A DNA stretch of 64,000 bases, taken from contig OOIN01000001.1 of the NCBI GenBank assembly GCA_900323505.1, forward strand, positions 806,001 through 870,000, written 5' to 3'. Positions 1 through 8,982 of the stretch are shown one piece after another (the first letter of the stretch is position 1; each line of letters opens with the position of its first letter). The position numbers and the translations under genes were made by a program. The notes beneath the pieces were generated by a model that searched no databases, had not been told where the DNA came from, and saw nothing but the letters and a program-made list of their open reading frames with translations. This stretch comes from Ustilago trichophora. Its lineage: Eukaryota > Basidiomycota > Ustilaginomycetes > Ustilaginales > Ustilaginaceae.

Positions 1-491
1 TCTACGCAGCTTTGATTGCCACCTCCTTTACCCTCTTTGCGACTAGTGTTGCGGCCGGCTGGCTGCCGGACCCAAACGGCTCTAGTCACAGTGCGTACTG
101 CGGCGGTGACGGATCTTTGGCAGGCACGACACACGTCTGCTTTACCACCAACAACCCTAACTTTGCCTCCTCGGTGACGAGCGCCTCAGACTTTCAAGGC
201 TACCTTACTGCTGATGAAAAGGAATTTGTGCTGATTCCCACCAAAGGAGAAGCAACCATTGTCGCAGATGGCGTCACTCTGATTGTCACTTTTGACACCA
301 AACCTGCCATCGAAGGGCTCGGAGAAAATTGCTCCACTGTCGAATTCAAACAAGACGGTCGCCTTGTGAAAGACGCCGGCGGAATCGTTTGCCAGCCTGG
401 AGGAAAGGTCATACCATGGTTTGGCGACGTTTATGGAGCCCCTACAGGTGGAGGCGGAGTCGAAGGTAGCGGCCAGCCTGGCCCCCCCTAG
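1..491 (+). CDS. Small secreted protein, tandem family copy 1 (5' partial)
   Basis: The reading frame is open from the first bases of the window (codons start at position 3) and ends at a TAG at 489-491. The start codon and the first residues of the signal peptide lie outside the window. The visible part begins with the hydrophobic tail of a signal peptide ending near SVAAGWLPDP, followed by about 140 mature residues. Family landmarks shared with the next three copies are GWLPDP, SxYC, HVC, FQGY, a D-K/N-x-x-FV-x-IP block, NC/DxC, and a C-terminal QPGG-x-x-IxW(P/F). It has four mature cysteines (YC, HVC, ENC, VCQPGG). The C terminus has an extra Gly/Pro-rich tail absent from the others. Function is unknown. 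By analogy with clustered secreted proteins of smuts (for example the Mig1 and Mig2 families) it may be a plant-interaction effector; that is inference. Confidence 0.75.
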   Translation, partial: YAALIATSFTLFATSVAAGWLPDPNGSSHSAYCGGDGSLAGTTHVCFTTNNPNFASSVTSASDFQGYLTADEKEFVLIPTKGEATIVADGVTLIVTFDTKPAIEGLGENCSTVEFKQDGRLVKDAGGIVCQPGGKVIPWFGDVYGAPTGGGGVEGSGQPGPP

Positions 492-945
492 CTCCTAAGC
501 AGTCGTCAATCAGCCCATCTCCCTTCGCTCGTCAAGAGCACAGGGAGTTCAAGCCGACGTCTACTCAGAAGTTCTCAGCTTTCGTCATCATCTCAGATAG
601 GCAAGATTTTGGTCAACTCGCTTGTTGGTTGCTCTTTGTGTCGCTGTCATTCATAGTGGTCAGCATAAGTGTCAGTGCCAACTTGTGCGAAAGAGCGACA
701 AATTTCCTATCTCCTTCCTTATATGTCTCAATACCTCCTTAGTCTTTGTTCTTCTCCAGTCTCCACAAATGTCATTCACCACATCATGAACAGACTCACT
801 CCCATCAAGTCGTTTTGAACCTCTCTTTTTTCAGTGTGATATCCAAAGAATGATCGTACAGGAGTCATGAAAGGCAAACCGGGATCCAGCTCCAGGATTG
901 AATAAAAGCAGACCCACTGCGCCCATGCAAAACTGGTGGGGTCGA
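492..945. other. Intergenic spacer, copy 1 to copy 2
   Basis: This is the 3' flank of copy 1 and the distal upstream flank of copy 2. It contains no open frame I would support. Short stretches (for example the run around 610-700 with GTTGGTTGCTCTTTGTGT and GTCAGTGCCAA) recur after copies 2 and 3, showing that the duplicated unit includes the 3' flank as well as the gene. Confidence 0.5.
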
Positions 946-1071
946 GTGGCGACGTTGACTAGCCCAACCCCACCTGCACTGCCACCGTATCATGATGATG
1001 GGTCAGTCGCGAATTGCTGCTTGTGCTGTAGACCTATCCGCGAGTCTTTTTTTTTCTTTGCAAGGTATAAA
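946..1071 (+). promoter_or_regulatory. Shared upstream element and TATA box of copy 2
   Basis: The motif GTGGCGACGTTGACTAGCCCA (946-966) recurs almost unchanged before copies 3 and 4. About 100 bp downstream is TTTGCAAGGTATAAAG with TATAAA at 1066-1071, also shared. The motif ends 192 bp before the ATG here and 193 bp before the ATG of copy 3. The conservation suggests a co-regulated promoter. The binding factor is unknown. Confidence 0.6.
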
Positions 1072-1158
1072 GATGAGCTCCATCTTCGCTTCCTCCTTCC
1101 CCCTTCATGCTTTTCTCGCACATCACTCTTTACCACCTCTTTATCGAAGTGTTTCATC

Positions 1159-1644
1159 ATGAAGATCGTCAGTGTTCCCTTTCTCGCCACCTCCTTTACT
1201 CTCGTTGCTGCGATGACGACCACAGTCGCCGCTATCTGGCTACCCGACCCTCATGGCGACATCTACAAGAGCTACTGCGACCCTCATGGCGCGAAAGCCA
1301 GCACATCTCACGTCTGCGTTACCACCCAAAACGCTAATCTCAAAAACGAAATTACCAGCGATTCCATCTTTCAAGGCTACTATGCTGCCGACAACTCGGG
1401 GTTTGTTATCATTCCGATAACCGGAGGAAACAACGTGACCTCGAATGCGGGTGTCAGCTTGATCGTCGCTATGGACTTGCAGTCTTGTACCCCAAAGCTC
1501 GGAGATTTCTGCTCGTCCTACGATTTCAGACTCGCTGCAGACGGTAGCGTCTTGCCGCTCACGACCAGCGGAGTCATCTGGCAACCTGGAGGATCGGCTA
1601 TCGAGTGGCCGGACGAAGCTTATTCTCCGGGTTCTAAGCCTTAG
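1159..1644 (+). CDS. Small secreted protein, tandem family copy 2
   Basis: This encodes 161 residues from the ATG at 1159. I chose this start because it lies 88 bp after the TATA box and opens a signal peptide (MKIVSVPFLA..., hydrophobic to about residue 25) that aligns with copies 3 and 4. An in-frame extension upstream to 898 runs through the promoter and is rejected. Mature landmarks are IWLPDP, SYC, HVC, FQGYY, FVIIP, GDFC and IWQPGG-x-x-IEWP. Cysteines are SYC, HVC, QSC and DFC. The fourth family cysteine (VCQPGG in copies 1 and 4) is Trp here, and an extra cysteine (QSC) appears upstream. Probably exported and disulfide-bonded. A role as a host-interaction effector is inferred only from size, secretion and tandem arrangement. 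Confidence 0.8.
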   Translation: MKIVSVPFLATSFTLVAAMTTTVAAIWLPDPHGDIYKSYCDPHGAKASTSHVCVTTQNANLKNEITSDSIFQGYYAADNSGFVIIPITGGNNVTSNAGVSLIVAMDLQSCTPKLGDFCSSYDFRLAADGSVLPLTTSGVIWQPGGSAIEWPDEAYSPGSKP

Positions 1645-1975
1645 AACAGTGGTCACACAGCCTAGTTTTGCCTCAGACCCTCGTCGAGGCAGGGCTCAGA
1701 AAGATACCCACTTTGTGACATGCCTTGCATCCGTGACGTTCTCAGCTAGACAAGGCAGAATTCTATTGTGATTTTTGTGACGAAGTTTCATTGATGATGC
1801 TTTCGAGTAATGCCAGTGCCAATCATGCCAGAATGACGAAGATTTAGTCAAGTTCATCTCATACTGTGCGGTCTGTTGTGTACGCTATTTAGAGCAAAGT
1901 TTGGGAAACGCCGTTTTCGAGCAACCTGAGATGTAGCCAAAAGAGTGCGGACCCGCCTCGAAATCGTGGGATCCG
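1645..1975. other. Intergenic spacer, copy 2 to copy 3
   Basis: This is the 3' flank of copy 2 and the distal 5' flank of copy 3. It includes GTAATGCCAGTGCCAATCAT near 1808, which recurs near 3001 with one change (GTAATGCCAGTGCCAGTCAT), so it belongs to the duplicated unit. No gene is seen. Confidence 0.5.
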
Positions 1976-2101
1976 GTGGCGACGTTGACTGGCCCACTGA
2001 TACGCCACGACATCATGCTGGTGGATGTCTGGTCTCCACCATCGCACAAGCCAAGCGAATTGCTGCTGCTAACGAGTGGAAGATTCTTTGCAAAGTATAA
2101 A
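1976..2101 (+). promoter_or_regulatory. Shared upstream element and TATA box of copy 3
   Basis: The motif at 1976-1996 reads GTGGCGACGTTGACTGGCCC followed by A. Downstream comes TTTGCAAAGTATAAAG with TATAAA at 2096-2101. Spacing to the ATG (2190) is nearly identical to that of copy 2. A block reading CATCGCACAAGCCAAG (near 2040) is also found before copy 4. Confidence 0.6.
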
Positions 2102-2189
2102 GTGCGACCCCTCTCCTTCGTTGTTTCTTTTCGTTTCGATTCACCCAGCATCTCTTTTCTCTCCATTTTAGCGTCTGAAATCTTCCAGA

Positions 2190-2666
2190 ATGAAGATCAT
2201 CAGCGCTCCCTTCCTCGCTCTCGTTGCTGCAATGGCGACCGGCGTCACCGCTGGCTGGCTGCCTGATGATGGCAGCACCTTCAACAGCTACTGTGGGTCT
2301 GCCGCTACTCGAGCCAACTCGCTCCACGTATGCGTCACCACCCCCCATACCAACCCTGACTTCCTTGCTCATATTACAAAAGACTCCAACTTTAAGGGCT
2401 ACCTTTCCTCCGATAAGTCGGCTTTTGTCTTGCTCCCCAATGATCACGGAGCAACCACGATCACTGATTCTACAAATGGCATCACCTTGACTGTCGCCTT
2501 TGACGTTGAGACTATCACCCCAAAGCTCGGAGATTCTTGCCAGGTCGCTGTATTCCACGATCAGGTTTCTTTTTTTGGCAAGCCCTACAACGTTTGGCAG
2601 CCCGGAGGTGAATCTATCCCGTGGCCGGAGGTTTATAGTGGTCCTGGTCCTAATGTTGGACGTTAA
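2190..2666 (+). CDS. Small secreted protein, tandem family copy 3
   Basis: This encodes 158 residues with a clear signal peptide (MKIISAPFLALVAAMATGVTA, predicted cleavage before GWLPDD). Mature landmarks are GWLPDD, SYCG, HVCVTT, FKGYL, FVLLP, GDSC and NVWQPGG-x-x-IPWP. It has only three mature cysteines (SYC, HVC, DSC). The position that is Cys in VCQPGG of copies 1 and 4 is Trp here, so one cysteine may be free or pair between molecules. The gene sits about 1 kb after copy 2 in the same orientation and shares its promoter motif and TATA box. No enzymatic motif is visible. It is best called a secreted protein of unknown function and a candidate effector. Confidence 0.85.
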   Translation: MKIISAPFLALVAAMATGVTAGWLPDDGSTFNSYCGSAATRANSLHVCVTTPHTNPDFLAHITKDSNFKGYLSSDKSAFVLLPNDHGATTITDSTNGITLTVAFDVETITPKLGDSCQVAVFHDQVSFFGKPYNVWQPGGESIPWPEVYSGPGPNVGR

Positions 2667-3154
2667 GTAGTCGGCAATCAGCTCTTTTTTCCCCTCCCTC
2701 AAAGCTTCGCCAACTGAGCAAAGGGTGGCGAAGCGGTGGCTTGTCCACAACACCCCTTCCTCACATCCATATTCCTTCACTCCGCACCAACGACCCTGAT
2801 TGGGCGAGGCGAACTCTCTCATTGATTGCTAATCCTCACCTCATTCCCCTGTTCAGGTAGTGCAAATCTTCGCATCGTTTGCGGAAAGACGCCAATTATG
2901 AAGCATTCCCTACATCTCTTGTACTCTCTGGCCAGGCAAGGCAAAGTTTTTCTGTTGGTTGCTTGCTCTTTGTGTAGAGATTCATTGCTGATGCTTCCAA
3001 GTAATGCCAGTGCCAGTCATGCGAGGAAAGATAAAGAGAGCTGCATGAGCAAGTTCGTCACAAACTGTACCACCGCTTGTGGGTCCATGCAGCGGAAACG
3101 CAGCTCGAGCGACCTGAGATGTAGATAAGACCCACCTTGATATCGTGCGATCCG
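2667..3154. other. Intergenic spacer, copy 3 to copy 4
   Basis: This is the duplicated 3' flank and distal 5' flank, similar to the two preceding spacers (for example GTTGGTTGCTTGCTCTTTGT near 2955). The short open frames inside have no family resemblance. Confidence 0.5.
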
Positions 3155-3285
3155 GTGGCAACGTTGACTGGCCCACCTTTTTCAACCACCAAACCACGGT
3201 GGGTATCTTGGCTCCACCATCGCACAGGCCAAGGGATCTACTAGCTGTGCGAACTCTCGGGTGGGGATATTTTGCAACGTATAAG
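3155..3285 (+). promoter_or_regulatory. Shared upstream element and TATA-like box of copy 4
   Basis: The motif GTGGCAACGTTGACTGGCCC begins at 3155, and TTTGCAACGTATAAGA follows at about 3271-3286. Both are recognisable copies of the module of copies 2 and 3. Spacing to the old ATG (3399) is about 30 bp longer. Confidence 0.5.
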
Positions 3286-3398
3286 ACTTTAACCCCTCCT
3301 TCGCTATTTGTTTCCCTTAATCCACTTCTTACATCACACTTGCAGATTTTTTGATTTGTCTTTTGGCTCTTCATCGTAGCGCTCGATAGCTTTTTTCC

Positions 3399-3856
3399 AT
3401 GAAAATCATCAGCGTCTTCCTCGCTGTCATTCAACCGTCACGGCTGGCTGGCTTGTCGACTCGCATGGCATCAAGTACAACAGCTACTGCGGAATCCGTG
3501 CTACTCGAGCCACTTCGCCCCACGTATGCGTCACCGCCCCTCCCTCGAACCCTGACCTGTTTGATCAAATCACAAGCGATTCGAACTTTAGAGGTTTCAT
3601 TGCCCCCGACAAATCCCGTTTCGCATTGATCCCTGCCGAAAAGGGACAAACTACAATGACTGACACTTACCATTACGTCACCTTGACCGTTGATTTTGAC
3701 GTCAAGAACAAGCGAGGAGGGTCTTGCCAGGTTGCTGTGTTTAAACATGCGCAAGATCCTGCACTGTATGACAATCCTTACACCGTTTGCCAGCCCGGAG
3801 CTTCACCTATCCCCTGGCCCGACATTTATAATGCTCCTGATCCACATGGTCCTTAA
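3399..3856 (+). pseudogene. Tandem family copy 4, frameshifted in the signal peptide
   Basis: The ATG at 3399 starts MKIISVFLAV, matching the signal peptides of copies 2 and 3. The mature-type sequence (VTAGWLVDSHG, YNSYCG, HVCVTA, FRGFIAPDK, FALIP, GGSC, TVCQPGA-x-x-IPWP) lies in another frame that is open from about 3437 to the stop at 3854-3856. The offset between ATG and mature frame is 38 nt, so the frames cannot join. Compared with copy 3, bases are missing between the SVFLAV codons and the VTAGW codons. No in-frame ATG precedes the mature frame before the stop at 3377. The rest (about 139 codons) has no stop, which suggests a recent lesion or a sequencing error. A tiny intron cannot explain a 38-nt interval. 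Confidence 0.75.
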
Positions 3857-4135
3857 GTCATCGATAATCAGCTCTCTTCTACCAATTATCCACGACATCC
3901 CATCCTCTGAAATTCTTTACATCCTCGTTTGTGCCCTGTTCAGTCGAAGCAATCACTCTCATCGTTGGCCACTTATTTTTCTTTCATATCGATAAGTCCC
4001 CGAAGAAACATGTCAACGTCTTGAGCCATTGCCAATGAGAAAAAAAGCGTGTGTACTGTATGAATATGCGAGTGGTTGCAGAGCGAGATAGAGAGATATC
4101 AATGTCTAACGGGATCCAAAAACTATGTGGTTTAT

Positions 4136-7100
4136 TTAAAAAAATGCTCTTCCTTCATGAGCGTTTCGAGCATGTCCCAGGAACTGTCGCTGAGGTTGCT
4201 GGTGAAAGTTGAATTCTGATTCCTGTCTTGCATCTTGAAGTGCCCAAGGGTCAAAAGAGTTCATTGTGTCTTCGCCGGGTGGCGGTGCTGATGGTCTTCC
4301 TTCAAACATGTTGGATGAGGAATTGGTGTTCGAATTTGTGTTGGGGGTGAGGTTCATCAGCGCCAATTGACGCTCCAGTAGGCCAGCCTGCGATTCGAAC
4401 GCGGTACTTCCATACATGCCACTTCCATTTCCATTGCCACTGTTGGCCGAAATCAACCCCATCTCAATGGCGAGCGGTCGATACGGTGGCATACCCACAA
4501 GCCCATGCTTGAGCAGAAGATTCTTGACCTCTTCTCCGCAGCGCTGTCTCTCCGCCCCCTCTAGCACTCCTTGCTCGGCGAAGAGTTTGGTGACAAACTG
4601 ACTTCCATGCACCTGATCCACAAGCACCTCTTCCAGCAACTGCGACCGCCCCCGCTCTTCAAAGAGCACCGCTTTGAGCAGCCGCGAAGCTTCCGGATCC
4701 GACTTTTGGCTGATGATGCGAAGTACTGTTTGCGAGGCCAATTTGTGGGTGCACAGATTCGCCAGATGAGGGGCAAAGCGCGGAGCTAGCAGTCTAAAGC
4801 GTCCCGGAAGCGAGGCGGCATCCAGCAACCACGTCACCAACAGAGCGCCATTTTGACTTGTTGCCAGCGGCACAGAGTTGAGCACAATCGCAAGTGCCAC
4901 CTGCTTGATGTGGAACATGGGCAGCTGAGGCGATTCCAGACACGCCCTCATGCTGCGAGACCCGAATCGACCCTGCGCGATCTCCCAGCATCGGTCGAAC
5001 ATCGCTTCAAAGATGAAATCGGAGTGAGGGGTGCCAAATGGGATGAGACGCTGCACTACGTAGTTTCCAAACTGATCCAGCAGCAACGGCGGGACGTAGG
5101 GTCGGATGTGCTGTGCGATGATGGCACGTTGATCATCAGTGTGGGTGCAATCGATGATCTTTTGTGCTGCCCAAGTGCCATTTTTGTGGACGCCAATCAT
5201 GGCGAGGTGAGGAGCGATGAGTTCGAGCATGGTCTTCTTCATAGGCTCGCTGCAGCGTTCAAAGAATTTCTGCACCAGAGTATTGCCGATAAAGTCGGAG
5301 GAGAGGTCGACGACGCATGGAAGATAGTCGCGGGCGATGGCGTCAGCATCCGAGGGGAGACAGGAGGGCGTTTCGAGTCGCTTGCGGACTTCTTTGAGTC
5401 GATTGTTGTCGAAACGCTTGCCAGGCGGCAGCTCGGGGACGGGTGGAATGCGGGCGTAATACGTGACCATCGGTCTGAATCGAGCGATGCGGGCAACGTC
5501 GGATTCGACGTCTGGATCGACCTCGTCTAGTTGCCGAATCAGCATCTGCAGGTCATTGATTGTCGCTCGCGGCTTCATTTCGGCGGGCAGTGGAACGCCA
5601 CCTTTGTCGCTGCTGGGCACAATGCTATTGGACGAGCTGTGCGTGGGGAATCCGGCGACTCGTCCAGATGCACCAGGAGGTGGTCCTCGAGCCGAGTCAT
5701 TGCTCAGATTGCGAGCGAGACCTTGAGAGCTCAAAGAATTTGGCTGCAAGTGCTGCCTCGACAATGCATCGAGAGCAGCCACATTGCGATAGTCTTCTGC
5801 ACCTTTGCCCATCTGCTGGGCATCCAAGGGCAAGCCACCTACCCCCGGCAGCGACGCCAGCGCCTCCATAGCCGCTTGGAACTCGGCAGACCCTGGATCG
5901 AGAGATCCAAAGTAGCCGTCGGTAAACTTGGCTGGCACCTTGGCAAATCCAATCTTGACCGGTCCCACCTCGGCACCGAGCACTTCACGGCCGTGAAGCG
6001 TCTTGCGCGCCACCATGGCATCGTCGAGGCGCTCGAAATTGATGAAAGCACAGCTCTTGCTCGCCAAGACACGGACGCTCTCGATGGGACCAAAGGGCGC
6101 AAAGATGGAAACCAGGGTCTCGGTGGAGGTTGAGGACGGGATGGAACCGATCCATAGCGCCCGCGAGGGTTCCTGATTTGCTGACTCAGCGCCAAATACC
6201 TCGGTACCTGCTGAGTCTATCGAACCGCCATAAGAGTCAAGCATAGGGGTGAAGCCTCCCAAGCCAGCTTGAGGCACTGAGTCGGGTTTGCCGAAGCCGA
6301 TGCGAACTTGACCCTCAGGACCGATCGTGCCAAGGCCCAGGCGTCCTCCCAAACGCCCGACAATGTCATCTCGCGCACGGACAGCGTCGGCAACGTCAAC
6401 GTAGTTGATGAAAGCACAGCCCTTTTCGGGCACCAGTCGGAACGTCTCGATGGTTCCGTAATGGGAGAAAGCCTGCAGAAGATCTTGGCTGGTGGCCGTT
6501 GGTCGGAGGTGTCCGATCCATAACGTGCGTGTTGGCTGTACAAAAGGTGAGTTGGTGCCTGATCGTTGACCGGCCTTCTGCTGCTGTTGCGTTCGAGCAG
6601 ATCCATACAGGTCCAAGGAGGGTAGCGCCTCCATGGCACCAGAAGAGCTTGGACGAGATTGCGCATCTCTGCCGAGAGCTGCCTCATACTGCATCTGGGT
6701 CATTCGCAAGAGCTCTTGCTCAGCTCTAGCACGTCCACCAGGACCCGAGAAAGCCGCAATGGTGCCTGCCCGGTTGCGGCCGTTGGCCGCCAAAAGGGCT
6801 GAAAGATCATTTTGTGAATCCAGATGAGATGCCAAGCTGGCCGATGGAACCATGTACTTGAGGTTACCGGCGGATCCTGGCGGAGACAAATTTGTGTCGA
6901 ACCCGTTGTGCGTGGAGCCAAGATTGGCGGGAGGGCCAGGACGGTATTGTCCGAGCAGTGGGACGCGAGCGTGGGGCTGATCAAGCACACCCATGCTGGT
7001 GGCTCTGGGTCGGGAAGCATTGACGGGTGCTCTGCTGCCGAGATCCGAAGCCTGTGTGGAAGAAGCTGCGCTGTACTGATGTAGGCGATTGTGCAAGGCG

Positions 7101-8113
7101 GTGTTGAGTAACGACGAGTGGGGTGCATTGCCGGCGTATGGGCTTTGCGAGCCCGAAAGGTTGCCAGACCGCGTGAGGTTGGAGCTGTGCGCTGACTGCG
7201 GTGCTGTGTCCGGGGCGGTGGCGGCGTTGAACGCGAAAGAGGGGAGGTAGCTGCTGCTACGGGCGCGGCCCTCGCCATTGTTGAGTCTGGGTCGCAGTTG
7301 TTGACCTCCGAGCGTGGAGGAACGATTGCGGAGCTGCGCAGAAGCCAGGAAAGCATCTGCTTCTGTAAAGCCGTAGTCAGGTTCTGCTGGTTGACCAAGG
7401 GTATGGGAAGTGTCCACATTGGGATTAAGATGTCCATTCGGATCACGCAGGCTGGCACCGGCGAGACCAAGATAGTCGAGCATGTCAATGTTGTCAAACG
7501 AGAATCGAGGTGTCGCATCATCGTGGGAATGGAACGGGGAGCTAGAATCTTCGTCTGTACCGGCCGAGGTCATATTGCTCAGGCCTGAGCGAGTTGGCTG
7601 CCAATGCGACGAGAAGAAAGACGGACCAAAAGCGTTTGCCAAATTGGCGGTTGGAAGTGTCAGAGATCCCGATCGGAGGCGCGCCGAAGATGACGGAGGA
7701 GCCAGACCAGCACCGAGACGAGCTGCGTCGCTAGAAGGAGGAAGTTGCGATGCTGAGCTGACTCTTGTGAGGTCATGCAAGGCTGCAGTCTGATGATCTA
7801 GCGGGGGTCCGGGAGGCGTGTGTGAGAATGAAGGCTGACGATCCTGGAATTGGGGCGGCTGGAGAACTGGGAGGTTGTCACCCCAGCTGGAAGGCAGTGT
7901 GCCGGCACGAGCCCTGCCGCGGTTGGAGCGACCGGTCTGGGCAGGCTCGACGATGGGATCGGAGTCATTGGCGATGCTGGCGGTACGATATGGTGGTTGA
8001 GACATGAAAGCTTCCTCTGCTTGTAATTGAAGGGCTCTTCTAGAGAGAAGAGAGGATTGTGAGGCCGATGCGCTGGGAAAGCCAGCGCCTTCGCCGTTGA
8101 GATTATCCAGCAT
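4136..8113 (-). CDS. Pumilio-family (Jsn1/Puf1-type) RNA-binding protein with two RRMs
   Basis: This encodes 1325 residues. The N-terminal 500 are disordered and rich in Ser, Asn, Gln and Pro. Two RNA-recognition motifs follow, at about 526-600 (RNP2-like LWIGHL, RNP1-like GCAFINYV) and 650-725 (LWIGSI, SCAFINFE). Pumilio-type helical repeats run from about 925 to 1175, with segments such as GNTLVQKFFE, NGTWAAQKII, FGNYVVQRLI and GSQFVTKLF. A disordered tail ends the protein. The order RRM-RRM-PUF is that of yeast Jsn1/Puf1 and Puf2, which bind mRNAs for membrane-associated and mitochondrial proteins. The role is therefore probably post-transcriptional control of mRNA stability or localisation in the cytoplasm. 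The start at 8113 opens directly into the long frame. Upstream lie almost 4 kb without a gene, so a long leader is possible. Confidence 0.88.
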   Translation of the reverse strand: MLDNLNGEGAGFPSASASQSSLLSRRALQLQAEEAFMSQPPYRTASIANDSDPIVEPAQTGRSNRGRARAGTLPSSWGDNLPVLQPPQFQDRQPSFSHTPPGPPLDHQTAALHDLTRVSSASQLPPSSDAARLGAGLAPPSSSARLRSGSLTLPTANLANAFGPSFFSSHWQPTRSGLSNMTSAGTDEDSSSPFHSHDDATPRFSFDNIDMLDYLGLAGASLRDPNGHLNPNVDTSHTLGQPAEPDYGFTEADAFLASAQLRNRSSTLGGQQLRPRLNNGEGRARSSSYLPSFAFNAATAPDTAPQSAHSSNLTRSGNLSGSQSPYAGNAPHSSLLNTALHNRLHQYSAASSTQASDLGSRAPVNASRPRATSMGVLDQPHARVPLLGQYRPGPPANLGSTHNGFDTNLSPPGSAGNLKYMVPSASLASHLDSQNDLSALLAANGRNRAGTIAAFSGPGGRARAEQELLRMTQMQYEAALGRDAQSRPSSSGAMEALPSLDLYGSARTQQQQKAGQRSGTNSPFVQPTRTLWIGHLRPTATSQDLLQAFSHYGTIETFRLVPEKGCAFINYVDVADAVRARDDIVGRLGGRLGLGTIGPEGQVRIGFGKPDSVPQAGLGGFTPMLDSYGGSIDSAGTEVFGAESANQEPSRALWIGSIPSSTSTETLVSIFAPFGPIESVRVLASKSCAFINFERLDDAMVARKTLHGREVLGAEVGPVKIGFAKVPAKFTDGYFGSLDPGSAEFQAAMEALASLPGVGGLPLDAQQMGKGAEDYRNVAALDALSRQHLQPNSLSSQGLARNLSNDSARGPPPGASGRVAGFPTHSSSNSIVPSSDKGGVPLPAEMKPRATINDLQMLIRQLDEVDPDVESDVARIARFRPMVTYYARIPPVPELPPGKRFDNNRLKEVRKRLETPSCLPSDADAIARDYLPCVVDLSSDFIGNTLVQKFFERCSEPMKKTMLELIAPHLAMIGVHKNGTWAAQKIIDCTHTDDQRAIIAQHIRPYVPPLLLDQFGNYVVQRLIPFGTPHSDFIFEAMFDRCWEIAQGRFGSRSMRACLESPQLPMFHIKQVALAIVLNSVPLATSQNGALLVTWLLDAASLPGRFRLLAPRFAPHLANLCTHKLASQTVLRIISQKSDPEASRLLKAVLFEERGRSQLLEEVLVDQVHGSQFVTKLFAEQGVLEGAERQRCGEEVKNLLLKHGLVGMPPYRPLAIEMGLISANSGNGNGSGMYGSTAFESQAGLLERQLALMNLTPNTNSNTNSSSNMFEGRPSAPPPGEDTMNSFDPWALQDARQESEFNFHQQPQRQFLGHARNAHEGRAFF

Positions 8114-8928
8114 GGTTGGCGGGTAGCAGGCTGGGCTCTACCAGTTTAACGAGATTTCGACATTACCATTCCCTGGGCTGTCTTAGCTACGATGTGAGAT
8201 GACAACGGGGTGGGCGGTCGAGAAGCGATCCAGGGAGCTTTTCTCCTTACAGGTTTATCGAAAGTCGGCCGTGAGAGGAGATTGTTGTCGACATGAAGGC
8301 TCCAATGTGTATCTCGACAGGTAGGGGGGAATGAGAGGGAGCCCCTTGTGGTCGTGTGTGTGTTGTATGTTTCAAGGGTTGACACGCCGGTCAATTTAAT
8401 GCAGATGGAATGGCGTCTTGTCGTGCTTGGTGGGTGGATATGGACAGTAGTGCAGTGGTAGTACTGTATGTGGAAGATCAGCTTGCGGGTTGATGGAAAG
8501 GATGGACTAGGTTGAGTAGTGAAGAGCACTCAGCCCAATGAAGCCAGCCACGAGGATTGATCAACAGGACCGCGGCAAAGGGCAGAGGCCGGTGCGTGTT
8601 GCTTGCCAATCCAGAGGTCACAGCAGCGTTACGTTTTGTGCGCGGAGAGGACACTTGGACAGTGCTGTGTGTCGAGAAGTGAGACACAGGTTGGCTCAGA
8701 CTCAGCAGCAACAACAAAATTGAGTTTTTACCGAAATTGTGCTGCGTAAGAAAAAGAAAAGAAAAGAAAAAAAGGGTGACGACTGATTGGAACTTCAGCT
8801 CACACGGTTAGTTGTACTGTAGGTGGGCGGCTATCAGTTTGTGGGTCAGTGCGCCTTTCTGCTTTCGCCCGATTCCGATCAATTCCAGATCCAACAATTT
8901 CTCAGCCTGCGAACGAAGTCTCGCGCAA

Positions 8929-8982
8929 GGCAACAACGACAACAACAACAACCGCTGCTGCTGCTGCTGCTGCTGCTGCTGA
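8929..8982. repeat. CAA/CTG trinucleotide repeat
   Basis: A run of CAA/ACG triplets passes directly into about nine GCT/CTG triplets (8955-8982). It lies in non-coding DNA. Frames through it give only poly-Gln, poly-Leu or poly-Ala. Confidence 0.8.

Noticed and set aside
898..1158. In-frame N-terminal extension of secreted-protein copy 2
   Set aside because: It runs through the conserved promoter motif and TATA box and would place 87 residues before the signal peptide. The paralogues start at the equivalent of 1159.
2013..2822. 269-residue open frame opposite copy 3
   Set aside because: It is antisense to an intact family member and its promoter, has no recognisable domain, and follows from the codon pattern of the sense gene.
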